From Sceloporus undulatus (taxonomy: Eukaryota; Chordata; Lepidosauria; Squamata; Phrynosomatidae): a stretch of 64,000 nt of DNA. Shown here piece by piece: positions 33,101-43,692 of this stretch. The notes below the pieces were generated by a model. That model did no database searches. It had not been told where the DNA came from and saw nothing but the letters and a program-made list of their open reading frames with translations. Both the position numbers and the translations under genes were made by a program. The stretch is taken from contig NC_056522.1 in assembly GCF_019175285.1 (NCBI RefSeq), positions 238,586,120 to 238,650,119 on the forward strand, read 5' to 3'. How positions within the stretch are numbered: the first letter of the stretch is position 1; the number at the start of each line of letters is the position of its first letter.

Positions 33101-36100
33101 ATCACATCACACTGTTTGAGAAGGCAGGCCTTAGAGAACAGAACAGTTACAGTGAGAGATCTCTCTACTCTCCTCCCAACTCTAAATTTGGACTTTGATT
33201 CAGCACAACACTTACCTTCTCTCTGTAAGCATATGCAACAGCACCAACTACAATTCCAGTGCTCAGGTGTGCCAGCAATATGCCTGTGAACTAGTAACAG
33301 AAAGGACTTCTCAGTTGAATGGCCAGTGACTTAAGAACAAGATCAGGATGGCATCTTGATAAAACAGAATTGCTATTTTCTCAATATTATTTATCCATTC
33401 CCGCTCCCCTCACCCTTCAGTCCAATTTGTAATCCATCTAATATGCCAAGTTGATTTTATGATCCCTACAGAGCCAAACTCAACATTAATCCATTACTGT
33501 TGGCGCTGATATATTGACACAGAACAGAGATAATGAAGTAATGATTAAGAATAGTAAAAAAAAAAAAAAAAATCACTGATCATGTCCAGGCTGAGCCACT
33601 AGCACCATACATGGTAAAATAACCTGCTATGATTAGAGAATGGCCACTGTTTATACATTCTTGTTCAAGTAAACATATTTGGGGGCCTTTGTTCAAGATA
33701 AAAAAAACCAGCAAGTGCACACTTACACTGAGTCATTTTTTCCCACCACATCAAGGGCCCAACATTTCAGATGGAGCACAGCTACCTAACTAGGCATGAT
33801 TTGTACCTATTATGAAGTATACTTGGAAGTTCATTTAATTCAAAATAGGTACATTATGTCCTTCCAAGTTTGCTATTTGCTCTAAATACAGTCATTATAC
33901 AATGAGTAGTTACTTAGTAAAACTGATTTCTCACAGTTCCTAAGGGGATGTGGGAGACAAATTAGCTGTGCATGATTGTAATCTTCATTCTTGGAAATAG
34001 GGTGCACCTCCTTAATTAACAATTATATGTTTATTCTTTACCTGTGCTCTCAAGACTGCTGTCTACCATAAAGCTATTACACAGAAATAAAGGAAAAGTT
34101 AACCAATTTGAAGACTTGGCTTGTCCTTCAGGTTCCACAGGCCAGACAAGAGCTTAGTTTGTAGAAGCACTGCAACTAGGATACAACTATGGTAGAAATG
34201 GGAGTTGCAGTCCCATAACATCAGGACAGCAGCATGTACTCCACTCCCAAGACATAGCAGTTCTTGATTCAGTCTTCACCTGTCTCTTTAAAACAGGAGT
34301 GGTGACCAGGATGTCACAAGACAAGGACTACTCTTGATGATATTTGACGTTAAATAAAACACTCTATGTGTGTGTTTTCAAGTAAAAATAAGTTCTGGAT
34401 CCTACTTGAATCACTTACCACTTTGATCATTTTAGGGTTGCATTTTAGCAAAGCAATTGCCCCAAAGCCTGCAATGATGATTATAAGTGTGCCAGCAACC
34501 ATTATGATTGCAGGAACCTCTGAAGCACCTTTGTTCAACACCACAAAAGTATCCCGGAGTTTCACTTGGGTAGACACTCCTATGCATATCAACACAACTC
34601 CAGAAATCTAGAATTACAAATATTAAAGAGTCACTAACAGAAGTTATAACAGCCAAATAGATATGAATCTCGTTTTCCCTAATTACATTATTCCTAGTCC
34701 ATAGCAGACTGAAGTCTGTCTCAGAAAATGTAATTATTATTATTTTTAGTTAAGGCAAAGACAGTGCACTATAGAACAGGATTAAGTTATCGGTAAGTGC
34801 AATTTCCCTTTTGTTTCAACATAAATTAGAACTATATTCCCATCCTATAAACTAGAAAGTCACAATGGGTATGGCTGGAAGGAAGAAATGTGATTGAGTT
34901 TATCTAATCAGTAATTAAAACATTTCTAAAATTTTACATATGCCTTTTGAGTGTTTTTCTCTTTCATGGAGACCACTAATACAAATATTTAAAAAAAAAA
35001 GCTTTATCATAAGAATCATACAAGAAAAATACTACTATACTGTTAATGAAAGAAAAGGAGTAAAAAGCCTATGGATGCATCTACACTAGAAATAATGCAG
35101 TTCGACACGACTTTAACTGCCATGGCTCCTTTCTACAGAATCCTAGGAATTGTACTTTTGTGAGGCACCAGCACACATTTGCAGGGAAAGCTAAAGACCT
35201 TGTAAAGTTACACATCCCAGGATTCCACAGGATGTAGCTATAGCACTTAAAGTGGTGCCAAACTGCATTATTTCAACAGTGTAGATGCACCCATGCCTCT
35301 TAAAATGGTACTTTAGACAACAAGATGTTGTGACAAAGACTATGTACTGGAAGAACAACTTATGTTCCCCACAGCAACAATAAGAAAATAAACATTTGAA
35401 TCAATACCATGAAAATAAAACTAGCCAATTGTAATTAATGGATTTAAAGTAAGATGGTAATGCCACCTCTCTATTGCCTATCCTTGGGTGAAACAATACA
35501 GACCCAACTATTTACCATACATCAGCAATGTTTACTATAATGAAAGGTGAGGACAGAAGCAATTTTGTTTGTCTGTCAAAAAGCTTTACATTACCAAGGT
35601 TACTATAAACAAGACATTGGCTCTGTATTAGAATAGTAGGAGCCATTTACTAGCTACAGGGCCACAATGCATTCCAAGATTACTCCAAATGATTTAAACC
35701 TGAGAATTAGCCACATCTTAAAAAGGAGGGCAAGTGTACTCACAAGTTTTATTAAAAGGCTCTTGAATGGATCTTTGGCAATTTAATGGTGGGCATGTTA
35801 TCAGAACCTTGGTTTTTCCCAGTCAATGGATACAGAGGGCAGTATACAGTAGAGCCTTGATGGCACAGTGTTTAAATGCTTGTACTGCATCCCATTTGCA
35901 GCCACAAGGTTGTGAGTTCAATCCCAGGCAGGGCTCCAGGGTCCACCCAGCCTTGCATCCTTCCATAGGTTGCTAAAAGAAGTAACCATCTTGTTGGGGG
36001 CAATTAGCTTATATATTGTAAACTGCTCAGGGAGTGCTTAAGTGCAGCAGTGATAAGTGGTATACAAATGGACTTGCTATTGCTAAATGTAAGCCTGCAA

Positions 36101-37668
36101 ATAGATAGCAGCTCAGAGAAAAAAGACTAGTGTGGACTAGAATAGACTTGTTCACACAATACTAGGCAAATTTAACCATTGGCCTTTTCTCTCACTATTG
36201 TGTGCCTTCAAGTCATTTCTGAATCATAGCAACCTGAAAGTGAAGCTATCACAGGGATTTCTTGATAAGATTTGTTCAGAGGGCATTTGCCAATTGCCTT
36301 CCTCTCAGGCTGAAATAGTGTGACTTGCCCAGGGGGTTTCCATGGACGAGTGGGGATTTGAATTCCAGTCTCCTGGAGTCCTGGGGCAACACACAAAACA
36401 CTGCACCACACTGGCTCTCTCCTTAAACACACACAGGATGGATAGATAGATAGACAGATCAGACATTTCCTCTTCTTAACTGTGTTTCAAGAGAATATTG
36501 TTTTAAAGACAGGGTGGCCTTGACTAGTCTTGACTGTGTCAATAGAATGTTCTAGATTAAAAGAACCCAAATTCAGAAAAGTTTTCTTGGATCTCAATTT
36601 CCAAAATTTCCCTTAGGCTATCAAAGCTAGTGTATTTTATTGGCATTCTCAGGCCTTGTCAGGCAACTATGAGCTCTTTGGATAGCATTAACATAAAATG
36701 CCTGAAAAGGATTCCAGCTTCCCATGGAAGAATCCTATAGCCCAGTGGTCCCCACACTGTGCCCTTTAAGAGATTTTGGACTTCAGCTCCCAGAAACCTC
36801 AGCCATGTTGGCCAATAGTTTGGCATTCTGGGAGCTGAAGTCCAAACTCTCTTAAAGGACACAGTTTGGGGGCCACTTCTATAGCCATTTAGCTGGGGAA
36901 TAAGTATAAGTGAGAAAATGCCACTTACACTAGAGTAGATATACACTGCCACTGTTGGTTTAAGACCTTAAGTGCTTATGAACTCTGAGAATATATTAGA
37001 AAGTTTCTATTTGTACGAGTATCCCTTATCTGGAATTCCCAGATCCAAAATATTCCTTGTGGGTAACTGAGATAGTGACACCTTTGCTTTCTGATGGTTC
37101 ACTGTAAACAAACTTTGTTTCATGCACAAAATTATTTTAAAATATAAACAAAAATATAAAATTACTTTAGGCTATATTTATAAGGTGCATAAAAAGAAGT
37201 GAATTTCATGTTTAGACTTGGGTCTGATCACTAAGATATATCATTATGTATATGCAAATATTCCAAAATGCAAAAAATAAAAAAAAATCCAAAATCCCCC
37301 ATCCAAACTCCAAAACACCTCTGGCTCCAGGCATTTCAGATAGGGAGACTCAACCTGTACTACTGAACCAGAAACATCTGAACTGGACTAGTTTAGCCTG
37401 TTTAAAGTGATTCTGTTTACTAACTTTATAACATTGTGAAAGCCTAAATAATATATCTACAGTTCTCCTACAGTGACTTAACAGAGCAATTACTAAACAT
37501 ATTAAGCTCCCAACATCTAATGCCAACATCTAAGCACATAGCAAGATCTAAGTATATTTGGACAGAAAACTTGTTATGGAAAAAAATCCTTACCCAATAA
37601 AGTGAGATAGCTAGCCATAAACAAATCTTAACTACTTTCTCCCAATTAGAAACTCCTTTCCCCCTCAT
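26412..37668 (-). CDS. Tetraspanin, CD63-like, 245 residues (7 coding exons)
   Basis: Tetraspanins are four-span membrane organisers of plasma-membrane and endosomal microdomains. Exons on the - strand: 37594-37668, 34419-34607, 33216-33290, 31839-31934, 30837-30986, 27570-27653 and 26412-26480. Every border is AG/GT and every intron is phase 0. The protein shows TM1 (13-36), a small loop, TM2 (56-79), TM3 (88-111), a large loop (112-207) with FQCCGAESYTDW, VPRSCCK and two further cysteines, TM4 (209-234) and a short tail. The six loop cysteines fit the CD63 group. N159 (NTT) is a possible glycan site. The tail YESI (241-244) is a YxxPhi sorting signal placed like YEVM of CD63. The intracellular loop lacks the usual CCG-type cysteine pair after TM2 and keeps only C81. 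I cannot assign a subfamily name. Confidence 0.92.
26942..27286. mobile_element. MER2-like Tigger-type MITE (copy 2), expanded by a microsatellite
   Basis: The left end CAGCTGGCCCTCCATATCCA and right end GGATACCAAGGGTCCACTA are inverted. The interior CAGATTCAATTACCTATAG and GATTTTGCCATTTTATATAA match copy 1. A (TG)n block and a (CT)n-(TA)n-(CA)n run (27,052-27,133) enlarge it. Lies in tetraspanin intron 6. Confidence 0.8.
27052..27133. repeat. Compound (CT)n-(TA)n-(CA)n microsatellite
   Basis: Three successive dinucleotide blocks inside the MITE at 26,942-27,286. Confidence 0.95.
27570..27653 (-). CDS. Tetraspanin coding exon 6 (residues 196-223)
   Basis: 84 nt, the standard length for this tetraspanin exon. 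It reads GCVLKVKNWFEKHIFVFGG then VGIFLGLAQ: the final loop cysteine and the first half of TM4. The acceptor is CTTTTTCAG and the donor GTAAGC. Confidence 0.93.
28100..28500. other. A-rich sequence in tetraspanin intron 5
   Basis: A/C-rich on the + strand with no coding frame. It could be LINE untranslated sequence; no family is recognisable. Confidence 0.4.
28500..29165. other. Unclassified, higher-GC block in tetraspanin intron 5
   Basis: Base composition differs from the A-rich neighbour, and two - strand frames (28,596-28,859; 28,847-29,041) are open for 87 and 64 codons. Neither translation resembles a family I know. It ends where the Tigger-like element at 29,171 starts. Confidence 0.4.
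29171..30436. mobile_element. Tigger-like element (copy 2), interrupted by a LINE
   Basis: Starts after TA with CAGGTTGAGTCTCCCTTATC; the far end AAGGGAGACTCAATCT is inverted. The interior block TTTGCTTTCTGATGGTTCGA and ATGCACAAAATTATT is shared with the copy at 37,015. A separate 250-bp block (29,200-29,460) is extra. A LINE occupies 29,668-30,420, next to the right terminus. Confidence 0.75.
29668..30420 (+). mobile_element. Non-LTR retrotransposon 3' end (C-terminal CCHC domain plus 3' UTR)
   Basis: An open frame (29,601-30,095) encodes LSRFKCTFQRPNYLKIQM, LREAFIRARFDQLDTMVRYG, then CICGDQEIEDLAHILFKCNL, a CxCx..HxxxxC knuckle typical of the C-terminus of some non-LTR ORF2 proteins. The frame end is followed by a T-rich 3' UTR ending GGGCTAATCAATAAACATTT. 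It is strongly 5' truncated. Clade not assigned. Confidence 0.75.
30837..30986 (-). CDS. Tetraspanin coding exon 5 (residues 146-195)
   Basis: 150 nt. It carries the diagnostic loop motifs: FQCCGAESYTDWLNTTFG, VPRSCCKVPVESC and NKYPVGINQQ. The CCG motif and the second cysteine pair form the two conserved disulphides with C181 and C197. N159 in NTT is a candidate N-glycosylation site. The donor is GTAAGT. Confidence 0.95.
31327..31657. mobile_element. Long foldback MITE (family D)
   Basis: Left CTTATCCCATGAACAAATAA and right TTATTTGTTCATAGGATAAG are inverted. Pairing continues almost throughout: CAGTTTACC with GGTAAGCCAG, TTCAGGATCCGGGATG with CATCCTGGATCCTGAA, and CTCAGCCAGC with GCTGGCTGAA. 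The whole 331 bp folds on itself. Lies in tetraspanin intron 4. Confidence 0.85.
31839..31934 (-). CDS. Tetraspanin coding exon 4 (residues 114-145)
   Basis: 96 nt. It reads LHQILLKDVLKTLDKYSEEL then QITKAVDSLQRQ, the first helices of the large extracellular loop. The acceptor is GTGTTAATAG..CACAG-type with TTAACACAG and the donor GTAAAT. Confidence 0.9.
32782..33009. mobile_element. MER2-like Tigger-type MITE (copy 3, inverted)
   Basis: Begins TAGTGGGTCCTTGGTATCCA, has TTGGTTCCAGGACCCC, CCATGGATGCTCAAGTCCTA and CAAAATGGCAAAAACAAGGT, and ends near GATTTAAAAAAAATCAATAC. It is in the opposite orientation to copy 1. Lies in tetraspanin intron 3. Confidence 0.75.
33216..33290 (-). CDS. Tetraspanin coding exon 3 (residues 89-113)
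   Basis: 75 nt, the standard tetraspanin TM3 exon length. It reads FTGILLAHLSTGIVVGAV then AYAYREK, comparable to TFAIFLSL...GYVFRDK of CD63. The acceptor is CTGTTACTAG and the donor GTAAGT. Confidence 0.92.
34419..34607 (-). CDS. Tetraspanin coding exon 2 (residues 26-88)
   Basis: The 189-nt length is the classical size of the tetraspanin TM1-TM2 exon. It reads ISGVVLICIGVSTQVKLRDT, then VPAIIMVAGTLIIIIAGFGA and IALLKCNPKMIKV. The donor is GTAAGT. The usual CCG after TM2 is replaced by GFGAIALLKC. Confidence 0.92.
35073..35293. mobile_element. MITE-A copy
   Basis: The left GGATGCATCTACACTAGAAA and right CAGTGTAGATGCACCC are inverted; the arms pair through CGACACGACTTTAACTGCCA and AGTGGTGCC. 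Lies in tetraspanin intron 1. Confidence 0.85.
35300..35848. other. Tetraspanin intron 1, middle part
   Basis: No repeat or gene recognised. Confidence 0.45.
35851..36085 (+). repeat. tRNA-derived SINE (second type)
   Basis: The head AGAGCCTTGATGGCACAGTG and the B-box-like GGTTGTGAGTTCAATCCCAG are followed by GTAAACTGCTCAGGGAGTGC, GATAAGTGGTATACAAATGG and a final GCTATTGCTA. This differs from the CORE-SINE and is a common squamate SINE type as I recall. Confidence 0.75.
36191..36421 (-). repeat. CORE-SINE, nearly full length
   Basis: On the + strand: TGTGTGCCTTCAAGTCATTT, GATAAGATTTGTTCAGAGGG, TGACTTGCCCAGGGGGTTTC and CACTGCACCACACTGGCTCT. A short (GATA)n tract follows at 36,438. Confidence 0.85.
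36743..36878. mobile_element. hAT-type foldback MITE with 8-bp target duplication
   Basis: 136 bp flanked by identical CTATAGCC at 36,735-36,742 and 36,879-36,886. The termini CAGTGGTCCCC and GGGGGCCACTT are inverted, and the arms pair through CTTTAAGAGATTTTGGACTT and CTGAAGTCCAAACTCTCTTA. An 8-bp duplication with CAGTGGT-like ends identifies the hAT superfamily. Lies in tetraspanin intron 1. Confidence 0.92.
37015..37357. mobile_element. Tigger-like MITE (short copy)
   Basis: Left ACGAGTATCCCTTATCTGGA, right GATAGGGAGACTCAACCTG followed by TA. It contains CCTTTGCTTTCTGATGGTTC, CATGCACAAAATTATT and GCAAATATTCCAAAATGCAA. At ~343 bp this appears to be the basic form of the family seen enlarged at 13,899 and 29,171. 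Confidence 0.8.
37594..37668 (-). CDS. Tetraspanin coding exon 1 (residues 1-25)
   Basis: Reads MRGKGVSNWEKVVKICLW then LAISLYW, followed by donor GTAAGG. It supplies the cytosolic N-terminus and the first half of TM1, completed by ISGVVLICIGV of exon 2. The 75-nt length and phase-0 border suit a tetraspanin first exon. Upstream in the same frame is open to 37,734 with another ATG there, but a good acceptor (TCTCTTCACTAG) ends at 37,707, so the exon probably starts at 37,706 and ATG 37,668 is the first one in it. Confidence 0.82.
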
Positions 37669-37706
37669 TCTGTTTGTTGATTTCTGTCCTATGTGTCCTG
37701 GAACCA
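37669..37706 (-). other. Probable 5' UTR part of tetraspanin exon 1
   Basis: On the - strand a pyrimidine-rich acceptor (TCTGTTCTCTTCACTAG) ends at 37,707, 38 nt upstream of the start codon. This suggests that a non-coding leader exon and the promoter lie further right. No CpG-rich promoter is evident near 38 kb, and I could not place the leader exon. Confidence 0.4.
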
Positions 37707-37759
37707 CTAGTGAAGAGAACAGATATACTGACACTAATCAGTTTCCAGTTATCACACTT

Positions 37760-40010
37760 GACACCAATTTCAAGCTAATGCTTCTTTTTAGGTCAAATGT
37801 ACATGACCTTTTTAGTGAACCAGATTTGTTAAGAATTCCTTATTCTGGAACAACTAACTGAAGCAAGTAGAACCTGCTGAGGAAATGCAGTGCATTGGTC
37901 TGCTCCTGAAACAACTTACTTCATCTGCACATATTGAGTTGCCAGTAAATGGATCATGACAGAAGCTCATTTGTAATGCTAATTGCCTGCCTGCTAACTG
38001 CAAATAAGCAAGGTAAGAGAGTTGCTTGCCTTCCAGCATTTCACTGATGAAAACTGATGGAACAGGTGTGGCCAAACAACAGCAGAGTGTAGTTAAGATG
38101 GCAACAGTTATTAACAAGAAAGAACAGACAAGTGTGGAGAGGATGTAATGGTTTGCTTTTGCTTGAGCCCACTATCCTACACACACACCCCTGAATAAAG
38201 TTAGTGCAAACTACTTTTGAACTCAGTTTCCAGCAACTTAAAATAAGATGAGGTGAAAGGAGGAAGAGAGAGAAACTGGGACTTTTCAAAAGGATTTGAA
38301 AAAGTGGGATGATAGAGCAATAATCAGGATGATCTCTGCCAAACTGGGACAGTTGGAGGGTACGCAGTTGTGCCTATGTGCTGCAAGTTCCTTAATAAAG
38401 CCCAAGGTTATCTGTGGATTATATTGGCCTTTGAAAGAAAGGTGGCAACAGTGAAGCGGCACATATAGGACAGATTTTGGGACATACATAGTGAAATTAA
38501 AAATATTTTTCAGCCACCCCTTTTCTTCCACAGATGTTGCACAGAAAGTGCCTCCTTGATGTTCCTGGGTAATGACTCCCACCATCCCCAACCATTGCTG
38601 GCTAGGGCTGATAGGAATTAAAGTCCAACACATCTGGTGAACCACAAGTTTTCCTTTTCTGTTTTACTAGTTATTATCTGAAATTGAAGTGCTCATGACA
38701 AGAATAATCACCATATACATTTCATTATCTAAAAAATAATCCTTGTGGCCAATAATTCTATTTTTTTTAACCAGGTAAAATTTCATCTTGATGAATGGGG
38801 TGGTTCTTTGCTCTGTGCTCCCTTAGCAACAGAGCTCAAAGTATCTGTGTTTTGCAGCTCTCCTTCCCCAGCGAACAACAGCTTGTATTAGAGCAGCATT
38901 AAAGCAGGGTGTTAAGAACAGTAATACAGTATATGCACCTGCATGGAAAATCTAATGGAACCCTCTTGCCAACTTGTATTAAAACCAGCAGTCTATTCAA
39001 TTCCCTCCATTTGTTTTCTTTCTTCCAAGTATGGACTAGCTCCCAGCATTTCACCATTATGTCCCCCAGCCCATAGCTTGGCTTTTAAAGTGCATGAACA
39101 AAGCAATCTCAGCCATATTCAAAACCTGGCAGTGTCTCACTTGGCAAGGACAAACCTAAGGGGATTTGTGTTATTATTATTACTATTCTTGAAGCTTGCA
39201 GATCTTCAGCCAGTGCAAAAGCGTTGATGTTCAGAGCTTTGCAACTGACAATCATTAGAAAGTTATAGGCTTTTCTGGCAGACAGCGAGGGCCCCCTCAT
39301 TCTCTAGGGCTGATGTTTCAAAGAAGACCCAAGTGAGTATACAGGAGCCTAAGGTTCCATGGTCTGCACATGATGTAAGTACAGCTATACATTAAACAGC
39401 TTTTAGAGTATATTCTTAATCAATTTTATATATTATGGAAGGATAACATAAGCTGGGACACACTGTTTTTAATTTAATGTATTTAATTTAAGGGTTGCTT
39501 AACAGAAATTTCCCTCTATCAGTTTAAATGTGTGAAGTGTTCCCAAGTGGTCTGAAGTCTCTTCATTTGTTGTTTTTACTGAATTAAGTGTAAAAAGATA
39601 TTTTCCCTTCTGGGCTAATACTCTGTATTCTTTGACCCTGCATATATACACTCTCTTCCTTTCCAGTTAAGTACATTACAGAGAAATCCAAGAATGTCAC
39701 TGTTCCATTGTTCCAGTTCCCATCTCCAGCTGCTTCAATAATTGACTTCATTTGAGATTAAAGTGTTACCATAATAAACACAAGGTTGTACATGTGCTGC
39801 CATTGCAGTCTTTCTACTGCCAGTAACCTAGAGAAACAGGCTCTCTTCTGAAATACCGGAATGTCTTCATATTATGGAATTTGTACTGCCAAAGTAATGT
39901 CTGTTCCAAAAACATACATCACACACAAAAAACTCTGAATGTGTGAAAGCAAAGATTAAGAGTGTGGAACAGTGAAAAATAAGCAACTCAATAGTGCTAC
40001 CTTTCTTCTT
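37760..40010. other. Intergenic upstream of the tetraspanin gene
   Basis: No coding exon recognised. A hAT-like fragment lies at 38,555-38,650 (TGACTCCCACCATCCCCAAC; GAATTAAAGTCCAACACATC). The tetraspanin promoter and leader exon could be in this stretch but are not visible as a CpG-rich block. Confidence 0.45.
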
Positions 40011-40012
40011 CT

Positions 40013-40257
40013 TGTTGTTGATAACTGCCATCAAATCAACTTCAACTTATGGTGACCTTATGAATGTGAGATCTCCAAGTCACCCTGTCCTCAACAGCCC
40101 CACTCATGTCTTGCAGATTCAGGGCCATGGCTTCCTTGAGTCTATTCACTGGTAATGCAGCCTACCCCTTTTCCTACTGCCTTCCACCTTGCCAAGCATC
40201 ATTGTATTTTCTAGTGAGTCATCCCTTCTCATGATAGCCATCCTTTTTGCTTCTGTT
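40013..40257 (-). mobile_element. RTE/BovB-like LINE 3' fragment
   Basis: On the + strand: CAACTTCAACTTATGGTGAC, GATCTCCAAGTCACCCTGTC, CTACTGCCTTCCACCTTGCC and TGAGTCATCCCTTCTCATGA. It aligns by eye with the longer fragment at 52,312. Confidence 0.65.
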
Positions 40258-41141
40258 TATTCAGAAATAAATTCAAATGGCGTTGAATTCAGTGGACTTA
40301 CTCTGAGGTAAGTGTACATATTCAAAGTTACACCGATTTTCAAACAAGAATTAAGACATTTTTAAAAATGACAACAGGCAGATTACAAAAACATAATATA
40401 CAACATAATGTGATATGACACAAGGCAAACAAAGTTTATAATAAAAATAAATAATAATAAATTTTATGAATACAACCCAAACACCATGCACAATAAAACA
40501 GAATGCTCTTCAATGTTGTGACTGACTGGCTTTAAGCTGCATTTTTTTTTAATCCATGTTGTAAACCACCTTGAATTCCACACTGGGGGAAAAGTGAGAT
40601 ATTAAACAAGCATATTAAATGTAGTGCAATAGACTATACCTGTGGTTCTATACCCGGGGTGGTGGTGGTGAAAGAGTTGCTCAAGGGGGAGCATAAGACT
40701 TGGAGACCCTGATCCTGTCTCCTCCTCCTCTTCCCAAATGTTTTTATGTGTAAAATGTATACACACATTGAGTAAAACAATGAATTTACTTAAACAAAAC
40801 TGTTCTAATTTGAATGATGTTATTTCTTTATAAAATGTTAAAATATTAATATGTATGAATGTGTGAATGAAAATATGCACACTAAACAAACAAAATATTT
40901 AATTCATGTACTAGTTGAGTTGGGAGGGGCGCAACATCCACATGTAAAAGGAGCTCCCAAAAGTAAAAAGTTAGGGTTTGGACTATACCCAACCTATGTG
41001 TGATATTCAGATGAGACTCATGTTAGACAATGTGCAGTATGTTCACATGCAAACAACCCCACCAGGTCTAGTGCAAAGAAAACTCAGAATCATTGTGAAA
41101 TACAATATATTTGATCCTGGCTTTGACTATAAGCATCTAAG

Positions 41142-41515
41142 GCTCGGTACATACCTTCCACGTTGTCTGGGCTGGCAGTGGCATTTTTTCCTCTGCAGGG
41201 AAGCCATAGCCACCAAACCACATGGCTTCACTGCAGAGGAAAAAGAACCTGCAAAAAATGGGTTCTTTTAAAGCCGCAGGGGCAGCGTAACCAGTGTGCC
41301 ACTGGTGCACTGGTTACATAAGCACCATGCAGCAACTTGTGGATGCCGCACAGTGCTTACGTAACAATGGCAGTGCCTATGCGTATACAGGGCACTGTCA
41401 TTGTTACGGCACTAAGCCATACTAGGGTTAGGGACCATGTGGTTGCTGCACAGTCCCTTAACGATAGTACAGCACCAGCACTGTGCATTAGTGCCGTCTG
41501 TACCACACCTTACAA
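41142..41515. mobile_element. MITE-B-like element, degenerate
   Basis: Left GGCTCGGTACATACCTTCC, right GTGCCGTCTGTACCACACC, with short internal palindromes (CCTCTGCAGGGAAGCCAT.. and ..CATGGCTTCACTGCAGAGG; ACCAGTGTGCCACTGGTGCA). It shares TGGGTTCTTTTAAAGCCGCA with the fragment at 22,005. Confidence 0.55.
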
Positions 41516-41519
41516 ACCA

Positions 41520-43690
41520 GCATATAATTAAGGGCTTCAAAAGTAGTGTTTCCTCTGAAAGAGTATTCAACAACTTATGATATTTTTTGTAATATTTATT
41601 TTATTTACAAATATAAAAGCATAGATAAATGTATGCAGACATTTCCCTCAGAAGCCAATAAGGTCTACCTACTAAGACTGAACCCCCCAAGAAAGAATGT
41701 TACATATGCTTGCAGAGGCAGCAATACAACAAAAGATTTTCCAAAGCTATCCACCCATAGAGCTTTTAAAATTCCTGCTATCATGGAAAGGTGTTCTATA
41801 AGCATCTCAAGCAGTGAGCGTGCTTACATGGGGAAAGTAGTGCAGTGGTGAATTATGCAAAATATTTACAGTCTCCAGAGCCAAACCTGCATAGAATGTT
41901 TAAAAACTGGAGGCAGTAGTGCTGATTCATGTCACCAAACTAGTCCTAGTAGTTTTCATCTCCAGCAGGGACAGGTATTTTGTCGAGCTAATAGATCTTA
42001 CCCATTCAAGAGCAAACCATCGCAATGTACATCACATTATAACAGAAATAGATCATGACAATATATTGTTACTGAGAAAATTCTCCTGCAACAACACAAG
42101 TAGCATACTCAAATGAGATGTCTAGATCAGTCATACCAACAAAGTCACAAGCCACACCTGTTCAAAAGGAAGAGCATTGGCTGGCATTATAGTCAAGTAA
42201 CTTGAGTCAAAATGATATAAATCAATACAAAGCAAAATAAACAATAGTGTTTGGAGCAGCCAGGCTGTTAAGACAACCTTCTGCCTCATCCTTTCACATG
42301 ACTATCCCTTTCACTCACTGGCAAGGGCAGCAGTCTCTCATTGGGGTAGAATAGAGGAAGGCAGAAAGAGCAAGTAACTTTTTTTTTAATTTCCAACTAT
42401 CCCAAGTCTGTGATACAGCTCATGTTTTCTGTGGACAGGTTGCTCCCTCCCTTTTATCCTTTTCTGTCTGCTCCTTGCTAGCTGCACAGCACCCCGCAAA
42501 GAAAGTTTACATTGGTAGATACCCATGCAACACTTTCCTCTCACCTTGTTCTGACTGAGTGAGAACACATTAAGTAATGAGTGGAAGGTAAAATTCCCAT
42601 TAAATTATTCTGAAAAATAATGTATTAACACCTCTGGCTGTCACAGGCAAAATAGTAACACTGTTGCAGCCTCATATTGGGGGGGAAATCAAAAACAAAA
42701 ACAACCCCTCCCCAAACTCTACTTACTGAAGTAACAAATAAGACTTTACTTCCAAACTTTGAACCTATTGATTCTCTCTTACAGGTTTGGACAATCTTGT
42801 TTTTAAAATATTCTTTCTGTCTTGTAGATACCGGTGTTACCGGTGCTTATTGTTCCTTCCCTAGGATCTTTCAATCTATATTTTAGCCTTGGAGAAAGCC
42901 AGGAAAGGAAGGTCAGGAAACAGGGAAGCAGGATAACAAAGAATAAGTATGAGGCAAATGTAACCCTATTTTTAGTTCACGAATGTCACAGTAGCTTGTG
43001 TACAGAGTGACATACATTCAAACAGGAGCAGAGTGAAGGTTTTTCTGCTCCAGGGCAAGATCTCCTTCCTTCCGCCCTTCCACCATTGCCTCAGCTTCCT
43101 TCATTGTCAGCTTCCAGATCCAGGCTGTATCTCATCTGAATTGTTTTGGGGTCCCCATCTCCTCCCTTCAAATACCTTGACCATTTTGTTCTGCTCAAGT
43201 GATTGTGTGATTCTTGTCTTTAATATGCAGCATCAAGACTTCGCAAATGTATAATACTTGCATATGACAAAGTGCTTTTCATACAGTCTTGTAGAGGAAT
43301 TAAGTGATGGACAAAGAACAAATCCCCACTCCCTTTGTGAACTTGGGCCAGTTAATAATTCTCTTGCTGCACAAACATAAGCCTGCTCTGGTTGGACCCC
43401 CTTAGCTTAAAAACAAATAAAACCCAAATTATATTATTGCTAAAACCAGCCGAATATAAAAACATAAAAAGCTGCTATTAGAACAATTACATGCACAGTA
43501 ATCAGTAGTAATGTGGAGGCGTAAGTTCCATTAAATTCTGACATGTATGGGCTTGTCCAGCTAAACATTCTCAAATAATTGAAACAATTTAGTGCAATAA
43601 GACACAATATTTAGTGTTATTATGTTTTTCTCCTTGGAGAGTCTATACTAAGTTCTTAATCCAACTAATTGTGTTTTCAATTACAGCCTA
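41520..43690. other. Intergenic
   Basis: No gene or clear mobile element recognised. Confidence 0.45.
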
Positions 43691-43692
43691 AG

